Shown: positions 1-11,345, numbered from the stretch's first letter. The stretch: 64,000 bases of DNA from Rattus norvegicus (GCF_036323735.1 NC_086034.1:71973939-72037938); one strand, 5' to 3'. Notes: generated by a model from the sequence alone, not told the origin. Numbers and translations: made by a program.

Positions 1-100
1 AGGAGCCGAGATTTCTACCCCAACAGTTCCACTCCAAAACTGAAAGACCACATGGGAGGGAGTGTCATAGCTGACCCGTAAGACCTACAGTACTGCACAG

Positions 101-215
101 TATGTTTGTGTATGTGTGTGTGTGTGTGTGTTTGTGTGTGCATCTGCGCATGCGTGTGTGCATGTGTGTGTGTGTGTGTGTGTGTATGCGTTCGTGTGTG
201 TGTGTGTGTGTGTGT
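101..215. repeat. (TG)n microsatellite, imperfect
   Basis: The tract is TG-rich and interrupted by TATG, TTTG, GCGC and TTCG variants. The interruptions suggest an old, partly decayed tract. Open frames through it encode only Cys-Val or His-Thr runs and are not genes. Confidence 0.95.
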
Positions 216-2446
216 AGATGGTTGGGAGGGTGGAGTAGCAGCATTTGAGACCCATTGACTAAATGCTATTTCTAGATGAAGCATGACTATCTCATAAATT
301 GATTTTATTTGTTCTCTCCTTTTTGATCTACTGTTACTTTTTTTTTTTTTTTTTGATGAAAAGTGTGGGAAATGAGTCATACCTTAGCCTGCCTGGGTGG
401 AGCTGTGGAATTCTAAACTTCCCCCCAAATTACAAGCTTGCTTAGATACTATTGCTTTTTCCCTTAAGAATTTATTGAAATGGGCTGTCAGTCACCTGGA
501 TAGAAAGTTGCCTCTCAGGAAGCTGCATCTAGACGCTTTAAGAAATGGTTGAAAATCCTGGTTTGGGATGTAAATTGGGTGGTGGCCCCTGTGGTCCTTG
601 CCCAGCCTCCTCCTTGAGAGCAAGTCACTTTACTCTGGAAGAAACACTTATCTGCTATGACACACTGATCACTCTTGTGCAGACACAAGGCCAGGCTCAG
701 GGACAGGGAGAGGGAAGACTGAGATCTTGGGGACACTTTGATCCATTGACAGGAACAGGGAGGCCTGGATAGAAACTGGTTTGAATTACCACCAGGAAAA
801 GCATACAGATACATGGACATTTCTCGACTCTCTCAGTAAGATCGAGAAATGCTCTCACACTGAGTTCCTACGGTGGAACTCAGAATCTGGAAGAGCAGAA
901 AGCAGGTTCTCTTTTTTTCTACAAATACCATGAAATGGCACCCTCAGGGCACCACAGCGTGGGTGGAGAACTTTCTGTTACCAGTCAAGGTTTAGCCTCT
1001 CTTGTGCAAGAAGGTTGCAGAAATCTGTCACGTTCGTCCTGTGGCTGACTTCAGTGTCTGCAGCCCCCAGCTGTTCGTGAGCAGTCCAGCTTTCTGCCGT
1101 GACCTCTCCTTGTTAAACAGGTTATGGTAGCAATCCTCATCCTTTAGGAAAGACACAGATGGGGAGTTTTCATCTATAGCCTACCTCATTCTTCCTCTGT
1201 CCTTGGAACCCACAACTTCATGGTAGTATTGGGCACGGGCAGGATGAGGGGTGATATTTTCAAGAATCCAGAATTAAGGTGCATCATCAGCAAGTGGTCA
1301 TTTTCAGACTCTCAAAATTGACATTCAAGTATTCTCCTTGATCCTACTGTCAGCTAAAGAGGAGGTCAATGGCGATAATCAATTACTGTGGGGCCCAGGA
1401 TGAGGCCCCAGTGTCTCTCAGCTAAGCTCCCACACTGTTTGGAATAACAGTTGCTGTGTCTCCTCCTAGTTTCTTCCTAGTCTACATCTTCATCCCCTCA
1501 CTGGGCAAGGTGAGCAGCCCGGGGTCAGACCATGCACCATGCTGTAGCGGTGCCTCCATAGTTGCTCCTCGTTGGGTCCCTGTGCTTGAGTAGACTTGTC
1601 TCTGGACAGGAACTCTGCGGACCTCTGAGAATGTAGTTCCAGTCCATTTCTGTTCCGTTATTAAGGACTCTAAACTCAAGCTATACAGCAGCTGCCGGTG
1701 GGGGATGAGAGGGGAGAAGAGAAAAATATCAGAAAAATGCTTCACTCATGCTCGCCCACTCAGGAGATGGAAGTGCCATTCAGGAGGGCTGGAAGCTAAG
1801 GTCTCCCTCTTCAGAGCTCAGGGCTTTAGCACATGGAGGGACAGCAGCCACTGCTGCTTCTTAAACAGAGGCCTTGTTGCACCCAGTGTCAAAGAGCCCA
1901 CAAGTAACCGAGCTGTACTTTGGAAGTGGGTCTGATGAGCCTTTTAATAGGAGAAAATCATCATTATTTCCCAAGAGTTCACATTCCCATAACATTTTTA
2001 TTAGCAGCCTCTCTTCTAAATAAAGTTCAGTGGATTGACTTCGGCGGCGCCTTCTCATTTTGAACATTCCCTTAAGTTATGGCCGTGGATGTCGTCCCCA
2101 TCATCACCGCTGATAACATCAGCATCAGCAGCTCCATTGTGATGCTGTTTATGCTGCACTTAAGGAAGCTCTCAAAACTCTTCAGGTATATTACCTCATT
2201 CATCCTCATCTCTTCCTACGCAGGGGACCAGCATAACGAGAGCACACGCGGGACAGATCTCTCTGTTCTCTGCCTCTGTACATGGAAAACCCCTTTGGGT
2301 GTGCCTGTGAGGGTGCCCTCTGACCCTTTCTTCTGTGTGTTGCTCCACTTTAACCTAGAGCACGGGGGATTGTGTTGGCATCAGTCACAGTCGCCCTGAG
2401 GCTGGGTCCCTCAGAGGACTTGGCTCCAGGAGTGGTAGCAGAGGCA
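216..2446. other. unassigned single-copy sequence
   Basis: I recognise no gene, RNA or clear transposon here. A short poly-T run lies near 340-355. Several short open frames occur on both strands, but none has a protein-like composition or convincing splice sites. Around 2040-2170 the DNA is briefly rich in CG and GAT/CAT triplets without a recognisable domain. Confidence 0.5.
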
Positions 2447-2640
2447 GTGGTGGTGGTGGAGGTGGTGATGATGGTAGATGTGGTGGATGTGGTGGTGGTG
2501 GTTATGGTGGTGGTGGATGTGGTGGATGTGGTGGTGGTGGATGTGGTGGATGTGGTGGATGTGGTGGATGTGGTGGTGGTGGATGTGGTGGTGGTGGATG
2601 TGGTGGTGGTGGTGGTGGTGGTGGTGGTGGTGGTAGTGGT
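2447..2640. repeat. (GGT)n / GGTGGATGT trinucleotide array
   Basis: This is a strand-asymmetric array of about 195 bp made of GGT triplets, with interspersed GGATGT units giving a loose 9-12 bp higher-order period. The last third is nearly pure GGT. It keeps all frames open, so valine, histidine and threonine homopolymer frames arise as artefacts. Such arrays are length-polymorphic. Confidence 0.93.
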
Positions 2641-2768
2641 AGACGTGGGAGGCACCAACCCTTATGTGAGTTTGTGGATCAGGGACAGGACCCTTGGGAG
2701 TCCCTTTGACCACCTAGGTATTGACATGAGCTCTTTGACCCCAAGAGGCCAAACCTGCTTTAAAAAGT

Positions 2769-2946
2769 AGCATCCTGGAATAGTAGAAACAGCTCGGGAG
2801 TCAAGAGATCTGAGTTCAGATCCCAATTTTTTCATGTAAAAGCTTTGCTTCTTCATCCAGTCCCTTAACATTTCTGTAACCTCTCTTTATCTTTTTTGAA
2901 AGACTGTGTATTAATAGCTCCCTTCAGGATTTTTGTGAGGATTAAT
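2769..2946 (+). mobile_element. MIR SINE fragment
   Basis: The segment follows the order of a MIR: a stretch around 'gagttcagatccc', a pyrimidine-rich part, 'cccttaacatttctgtaacc' (cf. the core line about accession to lower case counts), and a 'tttgtgaggattaat' end. It is strongly diverged, as expected for a mammal-wide element. The assignment rests on recognition, not alignment. Confidence 0.6.
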
Positions 2947-3036
2947 TATCGTTGTTTTGTTGCTGTGAAAAATAGGGAAGATTTATCTTCACTCCCAGTT
3001 TTAGAGGTTTTAATCTATAGCTGGTGAGGAAGGAAA

Positions 3037-3075
3037 GGGAGAGGGGGAGGGGAGGGGCAGGGGAACGGGGAGGGG
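3037..3075 (+). other. G-rich tract with quadruplex potential
   Basis: Six runs of three or more G are separated by loops of one to three bases on the plus strand, which meets the usual G-quadruplex pattern. It lies just upstream of a (TG)n tract. No promoter or CpG island features accompany it. Confidence 0.75.
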
Positions 3076-3180
3076 CCGAGGTCCCAATATACTGCTTAGA
3101 GACAAGTAGGGCTGGAAGACATCTCCCCATCTCCTACAGTTTCTTCTACCTCCCAATAGTGCCCCAAGCTTTAAACACAC

Positions 3181-3183
<3 letters not shown>

Positions 3184-3225
<42 letters not shown>
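3184..3225. repeat. (TG)21 microsatellite
   Basis: This is a pure TG dinucleotide run of about 42 bp. Confidence 0.97.
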
Positions 3226-3227
<2 letters not shown>

Positions 3228-3623
3228 TGTATCAAAACCATAGCAACTCTGTACCTTATTTTCTTAGTTTTACAAAACAAAGAGATACCCATCGAACTGC
3301 TTGTGAAATGACCTGTTACCCTGACCCCGTAGTGGGGAACACAGCCCTGCCCTATTTGGTAAGGCTCAAAGCTTAGGGCAACAGGGAGGTGACACATAAC
3401 CACCTGGGCAACAGGACAGAGAGGGATACGGTGAAGGATGCTTTTGTGAAGTCGATAATGGCTTGAAGGAGTAATTCTACTAGAGAGAGAAATGTTAGAT
3501 CTTTTGTTGGGGAGCAGGCAGACCTGGATTCGGATCTAAAGGATTGACCGGGTTATAATAAAGACACACAGAGGGCTAGACATGTGGCATGTGCCTGTAA
3601 TCCCAGTACTCTTCTTTTCAAGG
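3226..3623. other. unassigned sequence, possible SINE remnant at the 3' end
   Basis: Mostly no recognisable feature. The last part (about 3573-3620) contains 'catgtgcctgtaatccca', which resembles the internal part of a B1 or B1-like SINE cut off at the following (CA)n tract. Confidence 0.4.
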
Positions 3624-3796
3624 CACACACACACACACACACACACACACTTACACACCACACATACACACACTCACTCACACACACTCACACACATATT
3701 TGCACACACTCTAGCATACACACATGCACACACACCTGCACACACTCACACACCACACATACACACACTTTAGCACACACACACTCACACACATAC
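3624..3796. repeat. (CA)n complex microsatellite
   Basis: A CA-rich tract of about 170 bp is interrupted by CTCA, CATA and TTTG words. The open frames through it are pure His-Thr or Thr-His strings and are repeat artefacts. Confidence 0.95.
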
Positions 3797-4528
3797 AGGA
3801 AAGTGGAACATTCAAGAGAGAAGGAATAGTTCAAGACGCCTTTATCTACATTGAAATTCAGTGATTACCAGGAGTCCGGCCTCTCTGACAGTTTTCTGGT
3901 CTTATTTCGGATGGTTTCCGTCTTTCTTCGGTCCAGGAACATGCAGATTCTAGAACACATTTCAGCTTAGGTAGGGAGACAGCCGGAGTAGGAAGAAAGC
4001 TCTCAACACAAACCGAAGAGGAAACTTCACATGAATATCATTTGCAAATCAATTCAGACCTCTTCCTCCTCTGCAGGTTCTTGATTTGAAGTGGATCTGG
4101 AAGGAAGTGACATTTTTCTAACCGCATCCCTGACTTGTGCTTCTGCCAGACATCACTAATTGAACCTTATGTACCTCACAGGAGCCGAGACCTCTACAGA
4201 GAGCATCTGGGCATTTGAGGCAGCCCTGCCAATCACTCAGTTCTACGACGCCACGTAACTTCTATTTGCGATTTTCTGTTTGAAGTCTTAAAACTTTACT
4301 ACTGTCTTAAATACCGAGGAGCGTTTTTATGAAAACCACAATACTGAAAGCAGAGAGCTTAAAAAAAAAATATTCAGAGCTGTGAGAATGCCCAAATGCA
4401 GACGGAAGCTGGGGCAGAGGCCTTGAGAGCAGCACAAAGGTGTTTTCAGCTTCCCCGACCTTCCTGAGATTTAACTGTATAAATATTGATTTCAGAGAGA
4501 CAGAAAATATGTGATCAGATATAATAAA
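3797..4528. other. unassigned sequence
   Basis: I see no gene or clear transposon in this stretch. A poly-A run sits at about 4361-4370. Confidence 0.45.
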
Positions 4529-4620
4529 ACAGGGCTGTGTGCATAGCTAAGCAGTGATGGGCCTGCCTGGCACGCAGGGGCTTAGTCCTCAGTACTGTGT
4601 GCGTGCGTGCGTGCGTGCGA
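4529..4620 (+). mobile_element. old ID-type SINE with (GTGC)n tail
   Basis: The plus strand reads as a diverged ID/BC1-like head ('gtgcatagctaagcagtg', then 'gcctgcctggcacgcagg', then 'cctcagtactgtg'), followed by GTGC tandem units in place of an A-tail. It is clearly older than the five near-consensus ID copies elsewhere. Confidence 0.6.
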
Positions 4621-5384
4621 ATGCCTGCATGAGTGTGTATGCTTATATTTAGAAGGATAACCATTGGTTCATAACCATCGATGGCTCTCAATGGGCTTGC
4701 CTTCAAGTCTTCTGACTTGCTTGTGGTGCAGATTTCTGGATTTCATTTATGGATTTCTGATCTTGGAGCCTAGAACTGGGCACACTTGTTAAGCCCTCTA
4801 TTTGATCCTCCTAGAAATGGGTCTAACACCTGACCTTGAACCTATGGCCAGCTATTTACCTACAGTATTTACTTTTTGTCCTTTTTTTTTTTTTGAATGG
4901 CTGGCACAAAGCACAATGTTCATTTCTCCTAGGCGAGCTACCTTTCTGTGTAGATAATATCGATTGTTAGTTAGACAGGACTTAGAATCACTATGGCAAC
5001 ATGACTCTGGTATTCGTGCGGGTGTTCCCGGAAAGGTATGATGTGGCACTTTTGGATGTGGGTGGCACCATCCCCTGGTCCTAGTCCGAATAATAACACA
5101 GAGGGTTTTCATTTCTCTCTGTTTCCTAAGTGTGGATGCGGTAAGACCTGTTGCTTCCTGGTCCTGTTGCCATGGTGATCTAGCTGTGCCCTCGAACTGT
5201 GTGCTAAAGACCCACCCCCTTCTGTAAGTTGCTTTTCTCCGGTGTTTGTCACGGCATCAAGAAAAACAACAAACACTTGCACTCCATGAAATTTGAAACG
5301 AGCTCAACATCTCCAAAGGGACTGACTGGCTTTTAGAAAAGCATGTGCCACACTTGTGTTGACCAGTGTTTAGAATGCACATGA
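4621..5384. other. unassigned sequence
   Basis: No gene, RNA or named repeat recognised. A poly-T run lies near 4881-4894. Confidence 0.45.
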
Positions 5385-5592
5385 TTTTATGTGGAATAAC
5401 TTCGATGCCCAGTTTATAGCGTGCCTTTGAAAGGATGGGCCTGTGTGCTTGCTCCAGGCTGACTGACCATCTAGTGGGTAAAATGTTTACCAGTGCTGTC
5501 CAGGCGAAGCCAAACTAGGTGAGGCTGAAGGGACTTGTTAGAGCATGCAGGTCAACTTCTTCATTCCCTGATGAGAGATGGTTCAATTCGAG
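5385..5592 (+). repeat. diverged direct repeat, copy 1
   Basis: About 208 bp aligns co-linearly with 6524-6748 in the same orientation at roughly 78% identity by eye. Shared words include 'ccaggctgactgaccatc', 'gtgaggctgaagggactt' and 'agagcatgcagg'. The similarity ends on both sides without visible target-site duplications. It may be a local tandem duplication or two copies of an interspersed repeat I do not recognise. Confidence 0.8.
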
Positions 5593-6084
5593 GATGCCGT
5601 GATGTCGTTTGCTCTTGACTTTCAGAAGAATAGAGAAGGAAGAAAATGTTTCTTTCTGGTGATCAAGACAGAACAATTGGTCTGTATTTCACATATGTCA
5701 AGAGCCTTATTGCTGTACTTGGACATAGTGGATGGCAGGAGGGCTGACAGGGACAAACTTTGTACCTCACGTGGCTGAAAGGTGGACAATTCCATGCTTG
5801 GGAGAGCCATGTGTGGTGAAGTTAGTCTATCCTGCTGCAATCCCAAATACCTCTTGGTAAGCACCTTCTCTCAAGGCCAACACATTGGATTTAGATCCCA
5901 CACAAGTGTGAGTGGGGACAAAATATTAAATATTAAAGCCATGGCAGAGGCTATTGGATCAACGTGTGAATGCACTTGACTTCCTGTAACTTGCAGCCAT
6001 GAAAATTAGCACTGCCTGTGATATATTTGTTCTGTGTGAGCACTACCCTGTGGTCCCACATAACTCTGTCTAGCACTGTTCTAT
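5593..6084. other. unassigned spacer between the two repeat copies
   Basis: Nothing gene-like was recognised; short open frames lack protein-like features. Confidence 0.4.
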
Positions 6085-6205
6085 GAACAAATGATCCCTC
6101 TTTCCAGAAAAGGAAATGTGGGCCCAGAAATGCTAAGTAACTTGTCTAAATATCGAAAGATACAAATGCAAGTTTTGAGCCCAAGGTTGTTTGTCTTCAA
6201 AGTAC
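6085..6205 (-). mobile_element. MIR SINE fragment, antisense
   Basis: The run 'ccagaaaaggaaatgtgggcc' region followed by 'gctaagtaacttgtc' matches the antisense core of a MIR. It is diverged and lies between the two copies of the local direct repeat. Confidence 0.5.
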
Positions 6206-6523
6206 TTCTCAGTTACTTCTATTTCTAAGAAATATTTTGTTGGGTGAGATTTGCTGGAATCCAAATCAAAAGGCATCAGCCTTGCAAACATCAAGTCAAA
6301 ACCGTGAAGTGCTCTTACAAAATACAGTGATGGTGGTTTTAAACTCTGGTGTTCCCACGGGCTTGAAGGAAATCCAGGTTGATTTTCAGGCCTATTATCT
6401 GTCTGCTTTTATAGGAACACATTTGTTCAACTTCATTCATCATGAACCCCAAAGGACTCCCCCTTGCCATTGTTACTAAAGGAAGAAACACAACAAACAA
6501 CCTGGCCTATACACACAAAATGG

Positions 6524-6748
6524 CTTTATGTGGAATAGTTTGGATGCTCAGTTTACAGTGTGTGTCGTTGAAGGACCCATGTGGATGGACCTCTGAGGTT
6601 GCCCCAGGCTGACTGACCATCCAGCAGGTAAAGAGTTAACTGGTGCTGCTCAGGAGACACAGCCTGACTGGGTGAGGCTGAAGGGACTTGGTGGAGCATG
6701 CAGGCCTATTTCTTCATTTCCCGGATGAGAGAGACGGTTCAACTCAAG
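6524..6748 (+). repeat. diverged direct repeat, copy 2
   Basis: This is the second copy of the segment at 5385-5592, 1.14 kb downstream and in the same orientation. It carries about 17 extra bases in small insertions, mainly near 6565-6590. The two flanks do not match, so the duplicated unit is limited to about 0.2 kb. Confidence 0.8.
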
Positions 6749-7767
6749 GCCTGTGAGCGAGTTGACAGAAACCTTTTCCGATTTTCACTGTGTGGACAAT
6801 AACAGAACCCACCCATAGAGGATCATTGTTCTCGAACTCAGATCTCACTGTGATGTTCCCATAGATGCCTTCTTATGAGGAACAGGTTTCCTTGTCCTTG
6901 CCCTTTCTAGAGTACCAATCTGTACAGACGTGAACAGAGTGACAGACTGGAATCGTCGTGTGAACAGTGGAGTCTACCTGGGACCATGTTACGTCCTCAA
7001 AGAGTGTTTGTGACTGCTGCCTACTGGGGACCAGCCCTCCTGAGTCTTTGTGTGGTTCTATGCCATGGTAGGTGATACATGGGTGGAGACAAGGCCCTCT
7101 GCAATTCTTTGAATACCAGCGTGGTGACCGACACCTGAAAACACATGGGGGATGTCACCCCAGTCTATCTGGGTCTACTGGCGTCACTTTAGTATCAAGC
7201 ATTCATCAATGCTATGGTGTCAGGAGCTTTACTAGGGATGAGCAAGAGAGGGAACGGGACACACAGCATGTCTTCAAGGAGCACTTATTTAGATGGCGGA
7301 GACAGACTGAACTACATGTGAGTAGTTCAAAGGCAAGGCTCTCTTAACTGCTCCGTATCCACACAAAGAAAGGACAAGGCTTGGGATCTCACCCGTTCCC
7401 ATGGCAGGAAGGGGACCAGCTAAAAGGCTAGGAGAGGTTCCCCGCTCCCGATGTCTCTATCTAGTCTAGGCTGCAATACAGTGGGCTATGGGGGCAGAGT
7501 TCTGTCGTAGGCGTCACTCTGGGCTGGGCATTTGGAGAGAAAGCAGTTTAAGGCCCACCAGGGACTCCAGCCTCTAGAGCTGCAGGCTTCTGACTGCAGT
7601 GACACGGGTAGGGTCACTGTCCTGCTCCACAGCTCCATTCTTTTCGGCAGTAGTTGAGTCAAATGCCCCCTTTCCTGCCCTAAGCTATGGAGGACCAGAA
7701 TGGTCATTTGATCTGACCCTCTGCTTCCACACAGGGGCATTCTTACTTGGGCAGATGTTCAAGAATC

Positions 7768-7770
<3 letters not shown>
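6749..7770. other. unassigned sequence
   Basis: No gene or clear transposon recognised in this kilobase. Confidence 0.45.

Positions 7771-7823
<53 letters not shown>
7771..7823. repeat. (AG)n microsatellite
   Basis: A pure AG/GA run of about 52 bp, a homopurine tract on the plus strand. Confidence 0.97.
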
Positions 7824-7824
<1 letters not shown>

Positions 7825-8059
7825 TGGAGTCCCCATTTGTCTCCCTGCTCTGTTTTAATGGCAGAGGGTGGGGGTGGAGATGATTGTGGGGGAGCAGCTG
7901 GGCAGTGAGGGGACTTGTAGGTCAGAGCTTGACAAGGGGACTTGGGTCACCCAGGGAAAATATGGCCTCGATCTCTACTGGCAGATTCCCAGTGACGCTC
8001 TGTTCCCCACCTGCTCTCCTCCCCCCCTCCAAGTGCCGCTGTCCCCACATGCACGGAAC

Positions 8060-8285
8060 AGAGAGGCGATGATGAATTTCCCCCGAACGGCAGTACAGAC
8101 AGTCATAAATAATGCTTTGCTCTTTGGTGACGGCACTTTCCATTAGAGCTGCCTGTGCTGGGCTCTTGCTACCCCCAGTCTTCTGCCGGGGACTTGCAGT
8201 AAAATTTATCAGCGAGCTTTCTGCACCTAATAAATCATCCCCTCTGGGAGCCATCTGGCAGATAAGGCCATGAGAACCCACATGC
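8060..8285. promoter_or_regulatory. candidate conserved noncoding element
   Basis: This single-copy stretch is free of repeats and dense in transcription-factor-like words: 'agtcataaataatgc', 'ccattag', 'aaatttatcag' and 'cctaataaatcatcc' (TAAT cores and CATAAA-type Hox/Cdx sites). The look is that of a developmental enhancer rather than of neutral rodent DNA. Conservation itself cannot be seen in one sequence, so this is a style-based inference. Confidence 0.35.
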
Positions 8286-8820
8286 TCTGCAGATGAGGAG
8301 TCGGAGTGAGAGACAAACCTAGCTGGGCTGCCCCAGGCCCCGCTGACAGGGACTTGCTCTCTACCAGGGTGCTGTCAGGTTGCTCTTGGCTTCTTCCTCA
8401 GGCTGCGGGACAGAGGCCCTGGCTTTGGAAGCTATCCGCACTCATGGAACTATATGGGGCCAGGCCTACAAATGACATCTTTCTTGTACTCCTAGATGTG
8501 CAGAGGGTACATGGGTCTGACCTAGGCAAGAGTGGGGAAATCTCAAAGCCACGCTGGTGATGGGAGGGGCATGGGTATCTCTTAGCTCACTCCTTGGAAT
8601 GTTCTAGATGCTTCTGCTGGGAGGAAATGTTCTAGAAGCACCATTTAATTCAGGGAAACTTCATGCTTGTGTCCCCACGGCATAAGAACCATATCTGTTA
8701 TGATGGAGTTTTCCATCAGATATGGGCTACTTTCCATAATAGATACTGAAACAAATCCTAAGGGAAGTTACCCAGGAAAGTAGAGATGTATCGGTTCTAC
8801 TCACGGTTCTTCTCTTAAGC
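8286..8820. other. unassigned sequence
   Basis: Nothing recognised apart from short unsupported open frames. Confidence 0.4.
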
Positions 8821-8927
8821 CATTTTTTTTTGTTTTTTTCTTTGTTTGTTTTTTATAGTGCTGGGATTGAGCCCAGGACTTTGTACAACCTAGACAGTAC
8901 TCTACCTTTGAGCTACGCTGGTAGCCT
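8821..8927 (-). mobile_element. old ID/B4-type SINE, antisense
   Basis: A T-rich tail (8822-8856) precedes 'gtgctgggattgagccca', 'ggactttgtac' and 'gagctacgctggtagcc', the antisense of a tRNA-derived ID head. Substitutions make it older than the near-consensus IDs. Confidence 0.65.
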
Positions 8928-9486
8928 ACCTTTAAGGCATTTTCAGGACTCTTGGAGAGACTCTCCTAAGCTTTCTTGGGAGGTAGGCACACCCACTATG
9001 TAAACTAGTCAGAATGCTTCCAGGATGTGAGCCACAGCTGGGGAAGAGCGGCTGTGTTTTTAATCTCGTGGTCACAGTCCTTAGTGTCTTCATGTGTATG
9101 GTAAATCTTCATGCGGTGTGGTGGGTAAAGCATCCTGATTAGCACGTGATAGTGACACAGCCATCCACATGTGGAAGATGGGGATGGAGCATGGACGGCT
9201 GGGATAGAGACAACCTCATCACCACTAGATATGCCGAGAATGGATGAATGTGATCCAGACTTAACCATGCACACTGAACAGTCTTGTTCTGGGTGTGTGT
9301 ATAACCTGGGTGCTTGGGTAACACTAAGAGGCATTCTGAACCTGCTTTCTTGTTTCTAAAATAGTATGCAAAGGGAAGACACTCTTACTTGGGTGTGTGA
9401 TTTTTGATATTGGTGCTATTATAATGTCTTCTAACTTCTTACTTGCTGGTGCCTGCTTTTGTAAATTATTTTTACTTTCTTTAATG
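8928..9486. other. unassigned sequence
   Basis: No gene or named repeat recognised. Confidence 0.4.
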
Positions 9487-9665
9487 TGAGAGTCTGCCTA
9501 TGTGTCTGTGCACCACTTGCAGGCCCGGCGTCCATGGAGGTCAGAAGGCGACATTGGATCTTCTCCAAATGGAGTTCCAGAGGGTCGTGAGCTGCAGCAT
9601 GAGTTCTGGGAGTCGAATGTGGGTCCTCTGGAAGAGCTACTAGTATTCTTAGCCACTGAGCCATC
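9487..9665 (-). mobile_element. B3-type SINE, antisense
   Basis: The stretch has the antisense B3/B2 order: 'gtgtctgtgcaccac', 'ccatggaggtcagaag', 'gagctgcagcatgag', 'gaatgtgggtcctctgg', 'agagctactag' and 'agccactgagccatc', ending with the tRNA-like A-box side. Target-site duplications were not resolved. Confidence 0.75.
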
Positions 9666-10461
9666 ACATTTGAAAGATAGAAAACTGGACAGGACTGCTC
9701 CTCTTGTTCTAATAGGGCCCCTTGCCAGCCAAGATGATCTCACTTAAGGTCTGACTGTGAGGGTGCCAGGAAGCCAGAACCTAAGCTCACAAGGTGCTCT
9801 CCTAAGGGCTCACTCTGCAGCAGGACATCTCTCAGGCTACATCTGAAGGCAGTGTGCACATCTTAGGGAAGCACTAAGGGAAGTGTCCCAAAGGTGCTTA
9901 GCTGGACCACGCGTTGACTGCTGTCAGTAATTGAAATTTGCCAACAAAGATTTGTGTGTAATCTGTGATTTCACTTTTCAATTAAAGTTGCTTTCTTCTG
10001 GTTGGAAAGTACTTGACTGTTTTCCTCCTCAAAGCATGCCGCGAACATGAATCTCTCTTTTCTCTGGGTGCTAAAATGGGAGGAGGAGTGTGGAGTTGGA
10101 TGACATGGAGGAGAAGCAAGAGGAGGGACGTTTGCAGTGGTGCCTGGATGGCAAAACAGAGGCTCTCTTCTTGCAAAGGTCTTGGGAACTGAGGCGTAGC
10201 TAAGGGCAAATGGATCTCAGTTTCCAGAGGAAGCCAAGGGTTAATGGTCTTACAAGGTCAGGATTGGGAAGAGCCGACCTCCAGACAAGCTACAAGAAGC
10301 AATAAGCAGGCGGTCATCTCAGGTACTAGGAAGTAGGAGATTGGATCATCTGATCCAAGAAGACTCTCTTCTACCACTCCCATGGGTCACATGACCTTAA
10401 TAGTCATGCTGCCCTACAGTTCCTGGGACATAGGAGGAAGCTGTGTTCCAAGGATGGCTGG
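9666..10461. other. unassigned sequence
   Basis: No gene or clear transposon recognised. Around 9925-9990 there is a short AT-rich stretch with 'cagtaattgaaatttg' and 'caattaaag'. Confidence 0.4.
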
Positions 10462-10466
10462 AAGGG

Positions 10467-10874
10467 TGTACTGGCTGGTTTGGGGTGTCAATTTGACACA
10501 AGCTTGAGTTATCACTGAGAAAGGAGCCTCAGTTTGAGGAAATGCCTCCACGAGATCCAACTGTAAGGCATTTTCTCAGTTAGTGATCAAGGGTAGGAGG
10601 GCCCAGCATATGGTAATGGTGCCATCCCTGGGCTGGTAGTCCTGGGTTCAGTAAGAAGGCAAGCTGAGAAAGCCAGAGCAAGCAATCCAGCAAGTAGTAC
10701 CCCTCTCTGTCTTTTGCATCAGCTCCTGCCTCCAGGTTCCTGCCCTGTGTGAGTTCCAGTCCTGACTTCCTTTGGTGATGAACAGCAATGTGGAGGTGTA
10801 AGCTGAATAACCCTTTCCTCCCCAACTTGCTTCTTGGTCATGATGTTTTATTACAGCAACAGAAACCCTAGACA
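10467..10874 (+). mobile_element. solo LTR, rodent MaLR/ERVL-class
   Basis: The element is 408 bp, begins TG ('tgtactggctgg') and ends CA ('ccctagaca'). It has a polyadenylation-type word near 'gctgaataaccc' followed by the usual 'cccaacttgcttcttgg' end. Flanking pentamers aaggg and agggg differ by one base, which fits an old 5-bp target-site duplication. It is a common rodent LTR whose exact family name I cannot give. No internal retroviral sequence is attached, so it is a solo LTR. Confidence 0.7.
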
Positions 10875-10960
10875 AGGGGTGAGGGCAAGACAGGAAGGAG
10901 GGGTTTCTTGGCTTTTTAGCCTTGGGCTAGAACAGTTTCTGCAACTGTCTAATGGATAAT

Positions 10961-11020
10961 CCATCTATCCATCCATCCATCCATCCATCCATCCATCCAT
11001 CCATCCATCCACCCATCCAC
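10961..11020. repeat. (ATCC)n microsatellite
   Basis: A tetranucleotide array of about 60 bp made of ATCC units with two ACCC/TATC variants. Confidence 0.95.
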
Positions 11021-11040
11021 TTATTACTAATTGGACAGGG

Positions 11041-11345
11041 ACTTGGAAGGGCAGTTGCTATGTTTGCCTCCCCCTGAAACTCACTTGCTGAAACCCCATC
11101 TCAGTGCAATAGGATTAGGAATCGGTGCCTTCGTGAAGGTGAATGGCATCTCATGAAAGAACCTCCTGGGCACCCTTTTGTTTCTACTCTGCCATACAAG
11201 GACACAGCAAGAAGTCCCCATCTGTGTCTCGCTGGAGTCTGCTGAGCCCTTGACTGGACTTCTCATCTCTAGAACTATGACCAAGCAATTTCTTATTTAT
11301 AAATGGTCCAGCCTACAGCACATTGCCATAGCCCCCTGAACAATC
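11041..11345 (+). mobile_element. MLT1/MST-type MaLR LTR
   Basis: The order of words matches mammal-wide MaLR LTRs: a part around 'aaccccatctcagtgcaata', 'gccatacaaggacacagcaagaag', and an end with 'ctctagaactatgacc' and a weak polyadenylation region before 'cttatttataaatgg'. It is diverged and lies directly after an (ATCC)n tract. Confidence 0.65.

Noticed and set aside
2350..2770. Val-, Thr- and His-rich open frames through the GGT array
   Set aside because: Three frames on two strands are open over the same bases, which is a trinucleotide-repeat artefact.
5385..6748. Interpretation of the two 0.2-kb repeats as LTRs of one short provirus
   Set aside because: No TG/CA ends, primer-binding site, polypurine tract or target-site duplication could be found, and the spacer contains a MIR-like piece.
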